Positions 11,399-22,019 of a stretch of DNA of 64,000 nt are shown piece by piece. The notes beneath the pieces were generated by a model, which had not been told where the DNA came from, ran no database searches, and was given only the letters and a program-made list of their open reading frames with translations. Both the position numbers and the translations under genes were made by a program. The DNA is taken from contig JAECYW010000004.1 of assembly GCA_023014335.1 (NCBI GenBank), positions 2,046,001-2,110,000 of the forward strand, written 5' to 3'. The first letter of the stretch is position 1. Every line of letters begins with the position of its first letter. This DNA is from Galerina marginata. Its lineage: Eukaryota > Basidiomycota > Agaricomycetes > Agaricales > Galerinaceae.

Positions 11399-11886
11399 AT
11401 GCCCAACCACAAAATCAGCCCTCGCCATTGTGCGTCACCCTGCACACGTCGACATGCTCGTGAGCATAGGTTCACAGCTATCCACAAGGATACAGGCCAA
11501 TCCTCCAATGTCTATCACATCCATGGCGATATACACTTCCACAGCACCCAAAATTCCTATGCCACCAATATCTCGAACATAAATTCAAACAATATGCTTA
11601 CAAACACGACGACAAGGACGCACAACGACCATTCGCGCGTTATGTTGGACCCGCAGGTGCGGTCCGATCCACCAAGTTCCAAGCAAGGCAGACGACGACA
11701 AAAGAAAATTGGATCGAAAGGCTCTAAGATGGCAGGTAAGCGGACCCGACAATTAACTTTGAAGACACAACTTAAGGGCCTTCCGTAGCTTCTGCCATAC
11801 CCAACGCGCTGCCCAACAGATATGTAGACGCCACAACTCAGACTGAACCACACGCGTTCCCCATTTATACCGAGAACGACGGGTAA
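11399..11886 (+). CDS. Unknown small protein, paralogue 1 of a duplicated pair
   Basis: Not a family I recognise. Two exons, 11399-11735 and 11789-11886 (53-base intron GTAAGC...GTAG, phase 1), give 144 residues. It begins MPNHK, has a His/Asn/Thr-rich middle (VYHIHGDIHFH, then NISNINSNNMLTNTTT), the segment HNDHSRVMLD, a basic patch SKQGRRRQKKIGSKGSK and an end VDATTQTEP...YTENDG. The copy at 18532-19073 has the same start, the same intron position and phase, and the same motifs, with many substitutions between them; that shared structure is the main evidence that this is a real gene. No signal peptide or membrane segment is seen. It lies between LYS4 and the first arrestin-like gene. Confidence 0.55.
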
Positions 11887-12853
11887 TAACTGGTAATGCA
11901 TGTCCGAGTCCGTCGTTCCAAGGGCGTGTTTTGACGACTGCCGACGCAAATGAGTGCAAGTTAAATTTGAATTAGGCAGAATATTTTCAGGACTATAAGA
12001 GTTTTCTTGCTAGTACAGCTTCTCGAAATTTGAAATGTTTACAGTCCTTCTTTTGGGCTTTAAAGTTCAGATTACAGTTGGAGTTCATAGAGTGGGGATC
12101 ACCGATGACTTTTGATATGTAATCGGGGAATATACCTTTGCAACTAATATTTTGAACAGTCCTAGTAAGAATTTGCATGATTGCATACTGCTAGCGCCGC
12201 AGGTACTCAAGACACAGCAAATCGGGTCCTTGATCGCGAGGACATTCCCGGAATTTATTGGTATTCGAGTATGGCCTGGGGATACTTTGGAGACATGGTA
12301 GCTACAACCGGTTACCTGGGCGTGAACCCTTCAAGCATTATAGACTGGGTCCCTCCGCCACGCCCTAAAAAGGGATACGCCAAACCAAAAAAGGCAATCT
12401 AGAACTTGAACCTATCTCCAAGATGACATTTCAACATGACAGAATAAATACGATTGAGAATACTTAACATGGGTGAACTTAAAATTTTCGGAGTGATATG
12501 ATCTTTACCTCCTCCCGCCAAAAATTGACCAAGAATTAAATATTAATCACTGTCTGGCGAGCCGCGAGAAGCCGTACATATGTTCACAACAAGTCCACAG
12601 AGGAAGTTTTATTACATAAAATCCCCAAGAGAATGATCAGCGCAAGTTCAAAGGCTCAGACGATGGTCATCTACTAAGTACCCAACTGCATGTCAGGGTT
12701 TATTTTAACTCTAGCGTCTTCCGCGGATACTTAGTAATTTACGGCAATCACCTAGATCTTCAAGCTTCAAGTTCAACCCAGTTAGGGACACTTAGCCACT
12801 GGCCTGGCATTGGTATTTGCTTTCCACCACTGTATAGTTCCCTTGACTCGACC
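11887..12853. other. Intergenic DNA with a short paired open frame at 12181-12402
   Basis: Mostly AT-rich with no supported gene. An open frame ending at 12402 encodes a tail WVPPPRPKKGYAKPKKAI that matches VPPP...LPKKGYARPKKAI in the frame at 19429-19686 of unit 2, so this DNA is part of the duplication. It has no clear ATG context in the region that matches and could be a relic exon. The last 90 bases before 12854 match the upstream region of the second arrestin gene and are the likely promoter. Confidence 0.4.
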
Positions 12854-14585
12854 ATGTCTACAGCTGTGGAAACACTTCCTCTCCCGCCATCCTATTCAGA
12901 TCCTTTGATAGGGGTAGGTAACGATGTCGACAACCTCGATGACTCTACCTCAGCGTCCGAACTTCCAGCTTACACTCCAGGGAGTCGGGTGTCGGCAACC
13001 CCTCGTAGAACGCAAGCTAGACAGCCTGAACCGAAGGAATTCTCTCATGAACTGAAGAATCGGAATGGGACACCGTTCGCTATTCTGACGATCATTGCGG
13101 AGGGGGCTTATTCGAAGCAGATACCGACATTTCTTGAGGGAATTCCAGTGAAGGGAAGGGTATCTCTTATCCTGGAAAAACCTGATGCCATTCAGTCTGT
13201 GGTCGTCTCGGTGAGTTGATATATCACTTCCATCTGACGACTCACGAACCTCCGATCTGCCTAGGTGACTGGAAAGGTCATTGCAGGCTCTGACGAGGTT
13301 GATCAACTAACCTTCGTCGATGTACGGAGCACGCTTTGGTCGTTGTCAGATGGCGAACCACGAAACTCCAGCGCCGACGATGGAACCTCTACATTGGCAG
13401 TCACCTCGCCAAATTTCTCTGGAAAGCTCCAAGGTTCTTACACATGGCCTTTTTCTATCGACATACCGAAGGAAGTAGTCCGGCCTTCCGGCAAAGTGTT
13501 CAATCCCCCTGAGACGTTCAACGAGCGATATGTGCGTGTGAGTGTTTGCTATGAAGTATCAGTACGGTTCACTCGAGGTAAACTGAGGCCAAACCACAAG
13601 TATGCTTTTAATTCCCTGCTTGGTGTGGGGCATAATTGGAGTTGCAGGTATTGATGTATGGACCCTTTTTATTTCCAGAATCAAAGCGACAATTGGATAT
13701 ATGCCAGTGACGGCCCCGCCACCTCTTTCAGATCTGAGACGACTCGCTTATGAACAAAGGACGGCTTTACTCGGGCCCACCATCGACCCAGAGGGCTGGA
13801 AGGCCACCAAGTCTGTCCAACTTGAAGGAACTATTTTTAATAACCGCAAGGTGCAAGTCGGTTGTACGGTAGGCTAGTTTCCTTTACCGAAACCAATCTG
13901 CTCACATTCAAAATTCATTTTTAGCTGTTTTTGTCTAAACCCGTAAAATATCTTTAATTCCCGCTCAATCGTCCTACTGACGCTGGTCCCGCTGGCACGC
14001 GTTTTATATCTAGCTTTCTTATACCAGGGGCTCACTAATCCCATTTTGTCTTCGTTTAGAAAGTGGTGACAAACAGGCGCTAGATGTATTGTCTACTCCA
14101 AAAGCAATCGTATTGCGGCTCAAGCGCCGGGTTACACACAAGTTTGCGTATGAAGGCAGCAAGATTTCAACCTCGAAGGACACCACCGACCATTCTCAGC
14201 TCGCCGTATGGTGGCCATCTGTGGAAGGATCAGAGACCGAAGACGGTACACGACTCCGGTTTGTGAATGGGGAACTTCATCTCAGGCCAGGCATTAAGCC
14301 TTCCTGTGCTATGGCGCACTTTCGGATCGAGGTACCAAGATATTTCCTTCATCACACTGACATCTGATTTTTATTTGCCAGTATTTCCTCGTTCTGTTCC
14401 CATTTGAGAGCCCCGACTTTGTTTCGACAGAAACTGCACCTCTCATCGAGCACCCTATAGATATTGTCACTTCATATGCACCGGGGCCTCGACCTATAAA
14501 ATTTGCACCTCCTGGATATGAACCCGACACAGGAATCATTGCTGGACCGAATAGATCCAACTTGGTAGACTTGGGATTTCTGTAG
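12854..14585 (+). CDS. Arrestin-like domain protein, copy 1
   Basis: Fungal arrestin-fold protein; relatives bind membrane proteins or ubiquitin ligases, but no specific partner can be read here. Six exons: 12854-13210, 13265-13599, 13679-13868, 13925-13942, 14014-14331, 14382-14585, all GT-AG, 473 residues. After a disordered N-terminus (PPSYSDP, ELPAYTPG) come the arrestin N-like strands FSHELKNRNG, PVKGRVSLILEKP, GSYTWPFSIDIPKEV and FNPPETFNERYVRVSVCYEV, then the C-like half LSYTRGSLIPFCLRLESGD, AVWWPSVEG and HFRIE, ending GFL. Exon 4 is only 18 bases (LFLSKP); the same micro-exon is present in copy 2. The PPSY near the N-terminus resembles a PY-type ligase-binding motif. All exons are open. 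Confidence 0.85.
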
Positions 14586-14750
14586 TGCCGCCAAATTGGT
14601 TTTCAACTCCTTCCAGAAAATTTATAATTGAAGTGCGCGACACTCTGCTTAAATCCTCGTTACCCAGTCAGTACTTCATAAAACATCCTTAATTCTGTAC
14701 ATAAACAAGCACGCGGGCTAAGGTGTAACCAATAAGACAGTAGCTGATCA

Positions 14751-15990
14751 CTAAGGGCCACAAGGTCGCGTCCCACATTGAGTTATACATCGCCGCCAAG
14801 AGCTCGGCTGTCCAGCAGGAGTCGGAGGAGCGCGGCGACTGGGACACGCTTATCCTCGCAGGCGCTAAGACCCCGTCGGCGGGGTACGGGCAGTGCGCTT
14901 GGCTGGGGATGGGAATGCTGGAGGAGGGCGAGACGAGGACCAGTGCGACGAATAGAAATTATAAAGGAGGGATGGGTCACCCTGCTGCGAAGGCGTATTT
15001 GGCGAGCCCGGCGGTCGTGATTGCTAGTGCGAACAAGGGGTATCGACTCTTTGCCGCCTGTACGGGCGCCTACGTTCTCTATTGTGGATTCGAATGAGAA
15101 GGTAGAAGGAGCTGAGGTGGATGAGGCTCTTCTCTCCGAGTTCCCGGCGTACTTCTCGGGACCGCTGCTGTTTGCGCCACAGGATGATTTGAACACGGAT
15201 GGGATTTATCCTGGAAAATATACGACATCACGCACGCGTGTCAGGCAGAGGTGGTCATGGAGAACTACGATCCAGGCTTCGCGTCTCTTGTAGCGACAAT
15301 CATCTCCTCCCAGGAACGGGAGATGTTGTCCAAGGCTGCAGAGCACACAACCACCAAGCCAAACGCACGAAGCAAGGCGTCATTCTCGTGTCAGATACTT
15401 ATAACTTTGGTACAGGGAGGCTCCTCCCGCGAGCAAGCTGCGACCGCGCTCAAAGCCGCCGGCATCCCACTCGTTATTGCTGGCTCGTTCGGGGACATCT
15501 TCAAGCGCGACGCTATCAACAACGGGCTGGTTTGTCTCGGGTGCCCGGCGCTCGTCGCGGACCTCACCGCGGCTTATGCGATGGACGGGAACGCGGCGCC
15601 GGGGGTAGGGACAGGGAGCTGACAGTGGATAAGGGACTGGCGGTGCGTGTGGGGATGAAGGACAGACGAGTGGTGTTGAGAGGGGGAGTGGGAAGGGAGG
15701 AGAAGGTGTATGGAGTCAAGACGATTGGGGCGAGTGTGCAGGAGCTCTGGTCGAGTGTTGGAAATTTTACGCATTCGGTAATCTTACATAATCACATCTT
15801 TATCGTGGCTTCAAGTCACGCCGAATCAAGTGTGCTGCTGTTCCCTTTTCTCATCCGTTTGCCTCCAAGCTCCCTAGGTCAAACGTTATATACCTGGCTT
15901 TTCCTCATTCTAAGGCCCATTCTCGGCTCCAGCTAATTTAATCTCAACGAGAGGGGTATATTCTGCAGGAGATCAGTGGGTCAGGTTGAG
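14751..15990 (+). pseudogene. LYS4 relic 1 (decayed 3' half)
   Basis: Sequence from 14751 matches LYS4 from about 9306 onward for about 1 kb: KGHKVA, the region of the second and third cluster cysteines, the swivel domain and the C-terminus. It is broken: there is no 5' half, the GCGPC motif is changed (GYGQCAW), several small deletions and insertions shift frame (for example around 15040 and 15230), and a 184-base insertion splits the last part. It cannot encode a homoaconitase. It starts only 165 bases after arrestin copy 1, marking a duplication junction. Confidence 0.9.
15765..15948. other. 184-base insertion splitting LYS4 relic 1
   Basis: LYS4 homology stops after the codons for the family's QELW segment at about 15764 and resumes at about 15949 (GGGTATATTCTGCAGGAG, compare 10366-10384). 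The intervening DNA has no match to LYS4 and no inverted ends or clear target-site duplication that I can see. Confidence 0.6.
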
Positions 15991-16942
15991 GCCGAGGTGA
16001 GAGAGACGGGAGCGTGGACCAAAAAGTCAACGAAAAGTATCTAATTTTTGCTGTATACTAGGCTTGCCGAAAACAGAAAGCCTCACTTTCCGACTATCTG
16101 AAGTTTACGTTTACGACATGAATGGCTGCTCATGTCAGAAAACCAGATGTCTGCAACTCGTGGTCTGATTTTGGTCTGATTCCTGAATCACCTGGTCATC
16201 CTTGCTTCTAATATTGGTTTTGGCCCTGGTTTATCTCTCAGGTAGCTGGGTGATCGCAGCTGGATCGGATGGCGGATTGGACTCTCGTTGACAGCTCTAA
16301 ACATTCTCAGACAACCCAATTCAAGAAAAAAGCCACGAAATTCCTCCGCGAGGCTGAGAAAAGTAACACGGAACTTTCACTGATGTTTGATATCGTCGAT
16401 TCTTTGACTGGAATCCTAGGCCGCAAGAATTTTAAGGCTGCGACGGAGGGACCGCCAGACGGTTTCGGCTCACTGACGACCATTACAATTTGGGAATTCC
16501 GAGGGCCACGTTGCTGCCGAATTGCGTGAAGTCGTACCCTCAGGCCTGTCTATCGGTGTTCAGGCGGACAGAGAATCAAAGGGCAATTGGAAAGGCTAAC
16601 TGTAAGAATCGGACGTTGATGTTTTCTTTCACAGCCTCACTGGACTGGAAATTCTCGTATATCTATCCATGGCTATCTATCTGACACTTTCTAGACTCCA
16701 CTGTCAAGCGGGAACACGACCCAACGATGCAGCGGATTTTTCCGGATGGGGATATTTCACGCAGATTTCGCGTCGATTCCGTTAATGGATTTCTTCCACT
16801 TTTTCGACCTCGATTCCAAGACGATTCTCTTAGCCTTTCGTCATCCCTCTTCCGCGGATGGACGCTGGAATCACATTTTTATATGATAAGATATCATCTC
16901 CCTCTAGGATGTAGCCTCCAAACGAAACTGGCGGCTGGTTCT
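15991..16942. other. Non-coding copy of the LYS4 downstream region, with an open frame at 16269-16529
   Basis: Matches 17475-18450 (for example ACCTGGTCATCCTT, TTTATCTCTCAG, GATCGCAGCTGGATCGGA). An ATG-started frame at 16269 reads FKKKATKFLREAEK...FDIVDSLTGILGRK for 86 codons; the matching DNA at 17750-17960 is broken by indels, so this may be a relic of an exon. No product can be assigned. Confidence 0.45.
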
Positions 16943-17474
16943 GGGATTTATCCTGGAAATTATACCTACCAAGACGACGCCACGCTCGCGCGTCAGGCAG
17001 AGGTGGTCATGGAGAACTACGATCCAGGCTTAGCGTCTCTTGTAGCGATACTCATCTCCTGTCAAGAACTGGAGACGCTCTCCAAGGCTGCCGAGTACAC
17101 AACCACGCACAAAGCAAGGCGTCATCCTCGTGCCAGGATGCAACTTTAGCACAGGCTCCTCCCGTGAGCAAGCAGCGACCGTGCTCCGGCCGCCGGCATC
17201 CCGCTCGTCATCGCCTGCTCATTTGGCGACATTCTCAAGCGCGACGCGATCAACAACGGGAAGCTGTGCGTCGAGTACTCGGCGCTCGTTGTGGACCTCA
17301 CTGCGGCGTATGCGAAGGACGGGGCGGGCGGTGTGGGGGGCAGTGTCGGTGAGCTAACGATGAATATGGACCTCGCGGTGTGGTTGGGCATGGAGGTTGG
17401 GCGGGTAGTGATGCAAGGAGGGGTGGGTTAAAGGGGTAGAGATCAGTGGGAGTGCGGGTGAGCAGGCTAGGGTG
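16943..17474 (+). pseudogene. LYS4 relic 2 (decayed C-terminal part)
   Basis: Matches LYS4 from about 9793 to the C-terminus (GIYPGNYTYQDDATLARQAE, then the GSSREQAAT and FGDI segments). A deletion after the segment for YTTT, another before GIPLVIA-like codons and a larger loss near the 3' end (homology jumps from about 17430 to the DQARV end) break the frame. Shorter than relic 1 and independently damaged. Confidence 0.9.
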
Positions 17475-18531
17475 CGCCGCGGTGGTGAGAGACGAGAGCG
17501 TAAAGTCTTGCGATGCCGTCATTGGATCTAATCATGCTGTACACTAGGCTTGTCGAAAACGATCCGACTTTCTGAAGTTTACGACAACGAAAGGCCGCTC
17601 ATGTCTGTAACTCTGTAACTCGTGGTTTGATTCCTTAATCACCTGGTCATCCTTATTTCTAATGTTGGTTTTAGCCCTGTTTATCTCTCAGATAGCTCCA
17701 AGATAGCTCAATACATAGGTGCTTGATCGCAGCTGGATCGGAAGGGGATCGGACTTTTCATCTATTGACGGTGTGAGAATCCGCTCCCAAATATGTGGAT
17801 TCTTAATGACAGCCCAAGTTGAGAAACACAAGAACGCTCAAAAAGGACAGCGAAGTCAAAGAGGCTGAGAAAACTACACGGAACTGACACCAACTTTGAT
17901 TCTTGGATTCTTAGGCCGCAAAAGTTATCCAGGCTGCGACAGTGGGGGTTTCGGCACCTCACTAAAACTACCGTGACGATCTACCGCTGAATTGAATCAG
18001 TAACTTCTCCCGAGGCCCTGTCTATTGGTGTTCATGACCTTCAGGTGGACAGAGATGAGTGGAAAGGCTAAGTGCAAGAATCGGAGGTTGGTATTTTTCT
18101 TTCATAGCCTCGCTGAACTGGAAGTTCTCTGAGAACATGTTATATCTACTTATCTGCCTATCTATCTAACACTTTTAGACCCCCGTTATCAACCGGGAAC
18201 ACGACTTGACTCAAGCATTGGTAAACGTCAACTTCGGCTTTCCGGATTTGGCGATCCGATGACAGGTCGTCGAGATTTCACGTAGATTTCGTGTCGATCT
18301 AGTGGAGGTTTATATTCCATCTTTTGTCTGATCTAGTGGAGAATTTCAAGTCTTTCAAGCTCGATTTCAAGACGATTCTGGTCGGCCTCTCGTCCTCTCT
18401 CTTCCACGGATGGACACTGGAATCACTCAAAATGGCCCTTTATTCCTGCAATCTGACATATTTAAACCAATGCTTAGCCCCTGTTCCATCAGCCCCCAAT
18501 ACTTGCCTTTCCTCAGATCAATACTCCCTAC
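17475..18531. other. Non-coding copy of the LYS4 downstream region
   Basis: Third copy of the stretch seen at 10419-11398 and 15991-16942. Short open frames are interrupted by stops and indels relative to the sister copies. The last 180 bases match the DNA just before the unit 1 unknown gene. Confidence 0.55.
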
Positions 18532-19073
18532 ATGCCCAACCACAAAGGCAACCCTCGCTATTGCCCCTCATCCAACACACGTCGACGTGTCCGTGAGCAT
18601 ACCACCTCCATGCGTACACCTGCAGGCACAAACTCCCAGTCCTCAAATGTTTATCACATTTATGGCCATATCCATTTCCACACCTCCGAAATATCCTATG
18701 CCACCAACGTCACGAACGTAAACTCGAACAATATACTTAGAAACACGATGACAGAGACGCACAACGATCATTCGCGCGTTATGTTGGATTCGCTAGCGCG
18801 GTCCGATCCACCAAGGTCTAAACATGGCAAACAACGACAAAAGAAAGCTGGAGCGAAAGGTTCGAACAGGGCAGGTGAGCGGATCTGACAATTGTTTGAC
18901 TTTAGAAAAATACAACTCAGATGCCTCTCGTAGCTTTCGCCGTACCCGACGAATTGAACGATGCGGTGTTCGCCTCCGTGAATGCGAGCGACGTGCCGCT
19001 CGACCGCTATGTAGACGTCGCAACCCAAACTGAACCATCCACAATTACCATTGATACTGAAAATGATGGATAG
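18532..19073 (+). CDS. Unknown small protein, paralogue 2 of a duplicated pair
   Basis: Sister of the gene at 11399. Exons 18532-18874 and 18934-19073 (59-base intron, phase 1, same position) give 160 residues. Shared features: MPNHK start, SSNVYHIYGHIHFH, NVTNVNSNNILRNT, HNDHSRVMLD, basic patch GKQRQKKAGAKGS and the end VDVATQTEP...DTENDG. It has a longer second exon (about 14 extra codons) and many substitutions, yet no stop. Function unknown; the retained frame in both copies suggests selection or a fairly young age. Low confidence that it is expressed. Confidence 0.55.
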
Positions 19074-20061
19074 TGCATGTCCGCGTTCCAAAGGCCGCCT
19101 TTGACAATTTCCAATACGTTGCACATGAGCGCGAGTCTGTTTCTAGGTGTCAAAATTTTTATGTATAGCATAACCTCAATATTTCTCTATATGCGCGGTG
19201 TTATTGCTAGTATAGTGCTAGTGTAGTCCCTCGAAATGTTCATTCTCATTTATTGGATGATTGATATTGGGTTTGCAGTTGGTTACTGTAAGTGAGAAAC
19301 ACCAATAAGTTTCAATAATATTTTAAATGATCCTAATGGGAACGTAAATAAGTAGTTGCATAGTGTTAGCTTAGGGACAACAGCATTTAGATGAGTCAGA
19401 CTCTGGCCATGATGTCTGTCGATATGTATTGGGTTTTGGGCAGGCACATGCCGAAGTATTTCGTAACAGGGCTATCAAGAGTACCCGCGGCCATCCGAGT
19501 CGATATCATGTCATAGACAGTCATACAGTTAGTGAACCTTCAAGCAGCGTTCCTCCACCACCGCGGCACTGCCTACTGCCTAAAAAGGGATACGCTAGAC
19601 CAAAAAAGGCAATTTTAGAGAAAGCTTGGGGAAAACATAGTGACTACATGGTGTGGGCTGGAAAATATCATACAATTGACAATTAAAAAAAAACACTCCA
19701 AGAAAATAGACGTCGAGTTTACAGTTGCATGCAAAACTTAGGAACCTTCCCACTGAATTCCGGCCTTAGGCCGTTTGGTTGCTCCGACATCCACTGTTGT
19801 AAATCCAGCCTCTTTCCTCCCTAGACTGGTGACCATGAGGAGAACCTTCAACGAGGGCCTTCGGCGACGAATCGGCGTCACTTCTTACAGTAAAGGGACC
19901 GGTTACCGGTCAACCTCTTCCCGGCCCGTTGGCAGCGGATACTTGGTCTTGATTGACATCACCCAGTTGGAAACATCATGATGTAGGCACTGGACTGGCA
20001 GTGGTTATTCGCTTTTCATGGACATTAGTAGGCAGTTCTCCTTCCTTGATCGTCAACCACC
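19074..20061. other. Intergenic DNA with a short paired open frame at 19429-19686
   Basis: AT-rich, no supported gene. The frame ending at 19686 shares the LPKKGYARPKKAI segment with 12181-12402. The last 100 bases resemble the upstream region of arrestin copy 1 and are the likely promoter of copy 2. Confidence 0.4.
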
Positions 20062-21856
20062 ATGTCTGCAGCTGTGGAAACTCTTCCTCCCCCGCCATCC
20101 TATTCAGATCCTACGATTGAGCTAAACAACGGTGTTGATGCTCTCGATGTCTCTGCCCTAGCGTCTGAGCTTCCAGCTTACACTCCAGGCAGTCGGGTGT
20201 CGGCAACCCCTCGAAGAGTTGTGGCTAGACAGCCTGAACCGAAGGAATTCTCTCATGAACTGAAGAACCGGAACGGGAAACCGTTCGCTGTTCTGACCAT
20301 AATTGCAGAGGGTGCTTATTCGAAGCAGATACCGACCTTTATCGAGGGCATGCCAGTGAAGGGAAGGGTACGCCTGATTCTTGAAAAACCTGATACTATC
20401 CAGTCGGTGGTCGTTTCGGTAAGTAAAGAACGAGGAGTCAATTGCAAGCTGAGAACGGTTCAAGATTAACAATGCTGGTGTCCTCTGACGGCGTTTCCAC
20501 TTTGTCTAGGTGACCGGCAAAGTTATTACAGGCTATGTTGAAGAGGACGACCAAATAACATTCGTCAGCGTATCGAGTACACTTTGGTCGTTGTCCGATG
20601 GCAAGCCACAAAATACCACGTCTGGCGTTGGAAGCTCTTCCCCAGCAGTCAGTTCGCCGGGTTTCACTGGAAAGCTTCAAGGCTCCTACACATGGCCCTT
20701 CTCTATAGACATCCCGAAGGAGGTAATACTGCCTTCTGGGCCGCAGAAAGAGCCCAAAGTGTTCAACCCCCCTGAAACGTTCAACGAGCGATATGCGCGT
20801 GTGAGTGTGTGCTATGGCGTATCTGTGCGGTTCACTCGAGGTAAATTAAGGCCAAACCACAAGTATGTTCTTCATTCCATGCAGAAATTGGACAGTCTCT
20901 GGAGCAGCTATCGACGCATATGTTTTTTTTTACTTGCAGAATACAAGCGACAATTGGATATATTCCAATGACACGTCCACCACCTCTTCTAGACCTCAGG
21001 CGACTTGCTTATCAACAGGGAACGCCTTTACTCGGACCAACTATCGATCCAGAGGGATGGACAGCTACAGAATCTGTTCAAGTTCAAGGTAATCTTAATA
21101 ATCGCACCGTGCAAGTCGGGTGTACGGTACGTTTGATTTTTCTTCTTGGACCAATTTGTTAAGGCCAACAATTCATACTTAGCTGTTCCTGGCCAAACCG
21201 GTGAGGTGATTTTGTTTCCCGTCCAAATTTCTTACTGACGCCAGATGCTTCTGGATGCACTTGATCTATAGCTTTCATATACCAGGGGCTCATTAATCCC
21301 GTTCTGCCTTCGTTTAGAAAGTGGTGACGAACAGGCGCTGGATGTGTTATCTACTCCAAAAGCAATCATCTTGCGACTTAACCGTCGGGTTGCATACGTG
21401 TGGAATATGGAGGGGAAAAGCTTCAAGGCTTCAGCCTCGAAAGACACCATTGACCATTCTCAGCTCGCTGTGTGGTGGCCATCCACAGAAGGTTCTGAAG
21501 TCCCCGGTCGTACACGGATCCGGTTTGTGAATGGAGAGCTCCATCTCAGGCCAGATGTTAAACCTTCCTGTGCAATGGCGCACTTTCGAATTGAGGTACA
21601 ACAAAATTTGCTTCATTCCACTAATTCCTAATTTTTGAATTTTGTTTGTCAGTATACCCTTGTTCTATTCCCATTTGAGAGCCCCGATTTTACGTCAACG
21701 GGCACTGCACCTCTCATCAAGCATCCCATAGACATTGTCAGTTCATATGCGCCAGGGCCTCGGCCAATGAAATTTGCACCTCCTGGATATGAACCCGACA
21801 CAGGAATTGTTGCCGCGCAGAATCCGTCCACCTTGGTAAACTTGGGATTTATCTAG
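20062..21856 (+). CDS. Arrestin-like domain protein, copy 2
   Basis: Paralogue of the gene at 12854 with identical exon plan: 20062-20418, 20510-20862, 20940-21126, 21183-21200, 21272-21595, 21653-21856; 480 residues. The same arrestin N-like strands (PVKGRVRLILEKP, GSYTWPFSIDIPKEV) and C-like half (LSYTRGSLIPFCLRLESGD, AVWWPSTEG, HFRIE) are present, and it ends GFI. Exon 1 (357 bases), exon 4 (18 bases) and exon 6 (204 bases) have the same length as in copy 1; the others differ by whole codons only, so frame is conserved. It starts from the same MSxAVETLP and PPSYSDP. Both copies appear functional. Role of the pair unknown. Confidence 0.85.
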
Positions 21857-22019
21857 TGCCGCCAAGGTGTCGCTGTCCGGAACTAATTTCCGACTCCTTT
21901 CAAATTTCCAATAAACGGTGTGCATGACATTCCTCCTTACCCAGTCAGTTTCTTGTACGTTCTTTATTCTGTACACACAATAGCTTTCTGTAGCTTTATG
22001 TAACAGTTATTTGAACAAT

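Larger units (their letters stand above)
9306..14585 (+). repeat. Segmental duplication, unit 1
   Basis: Unit 1 runs from inside LYS4 through the unknown gene at 11.4 kb to the end of the first arrestin-like gene. The same order recurs downstream at 14751-21856. Matching anchors are GGCCACAAGGTCGCG at about 9312 and 14757, the MPNHK gene start at 11399 and 18532, and the arrestin starts at 12854 and 20062. Copies differ at many positions and by indels, so the event is not recent. Confidence 0.75.
14751..21856 (+). repeat. Segmental duplication, unit 2 (with an extra partial copy inside)
   Basis: Repeats the order LYS4 3' half, unknown gene, arrestin-like gene seen in unit 1, but contains two LYS4 fragments (14751-15990 and 16943-17474), each followed by similar downstream DNA. 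This implies at least two duplication events, the second internal to unit 2. Confidence 0.75.

Noticed and set aside
14751..17474. A second functional homoaconitase gene
   Set aside because: Both stretches lack the 5' half and contain frameshifts and deletions; the GCGPC cluster motif is lost in relic 1 and absent from relic 2.
10419..20061. Transposon origin of the repeated DNA
   Set aside because: No transposase, reverse transcriptase, long terminal repeats or inverted ends were seen; the repeats carry ordinary host genes.
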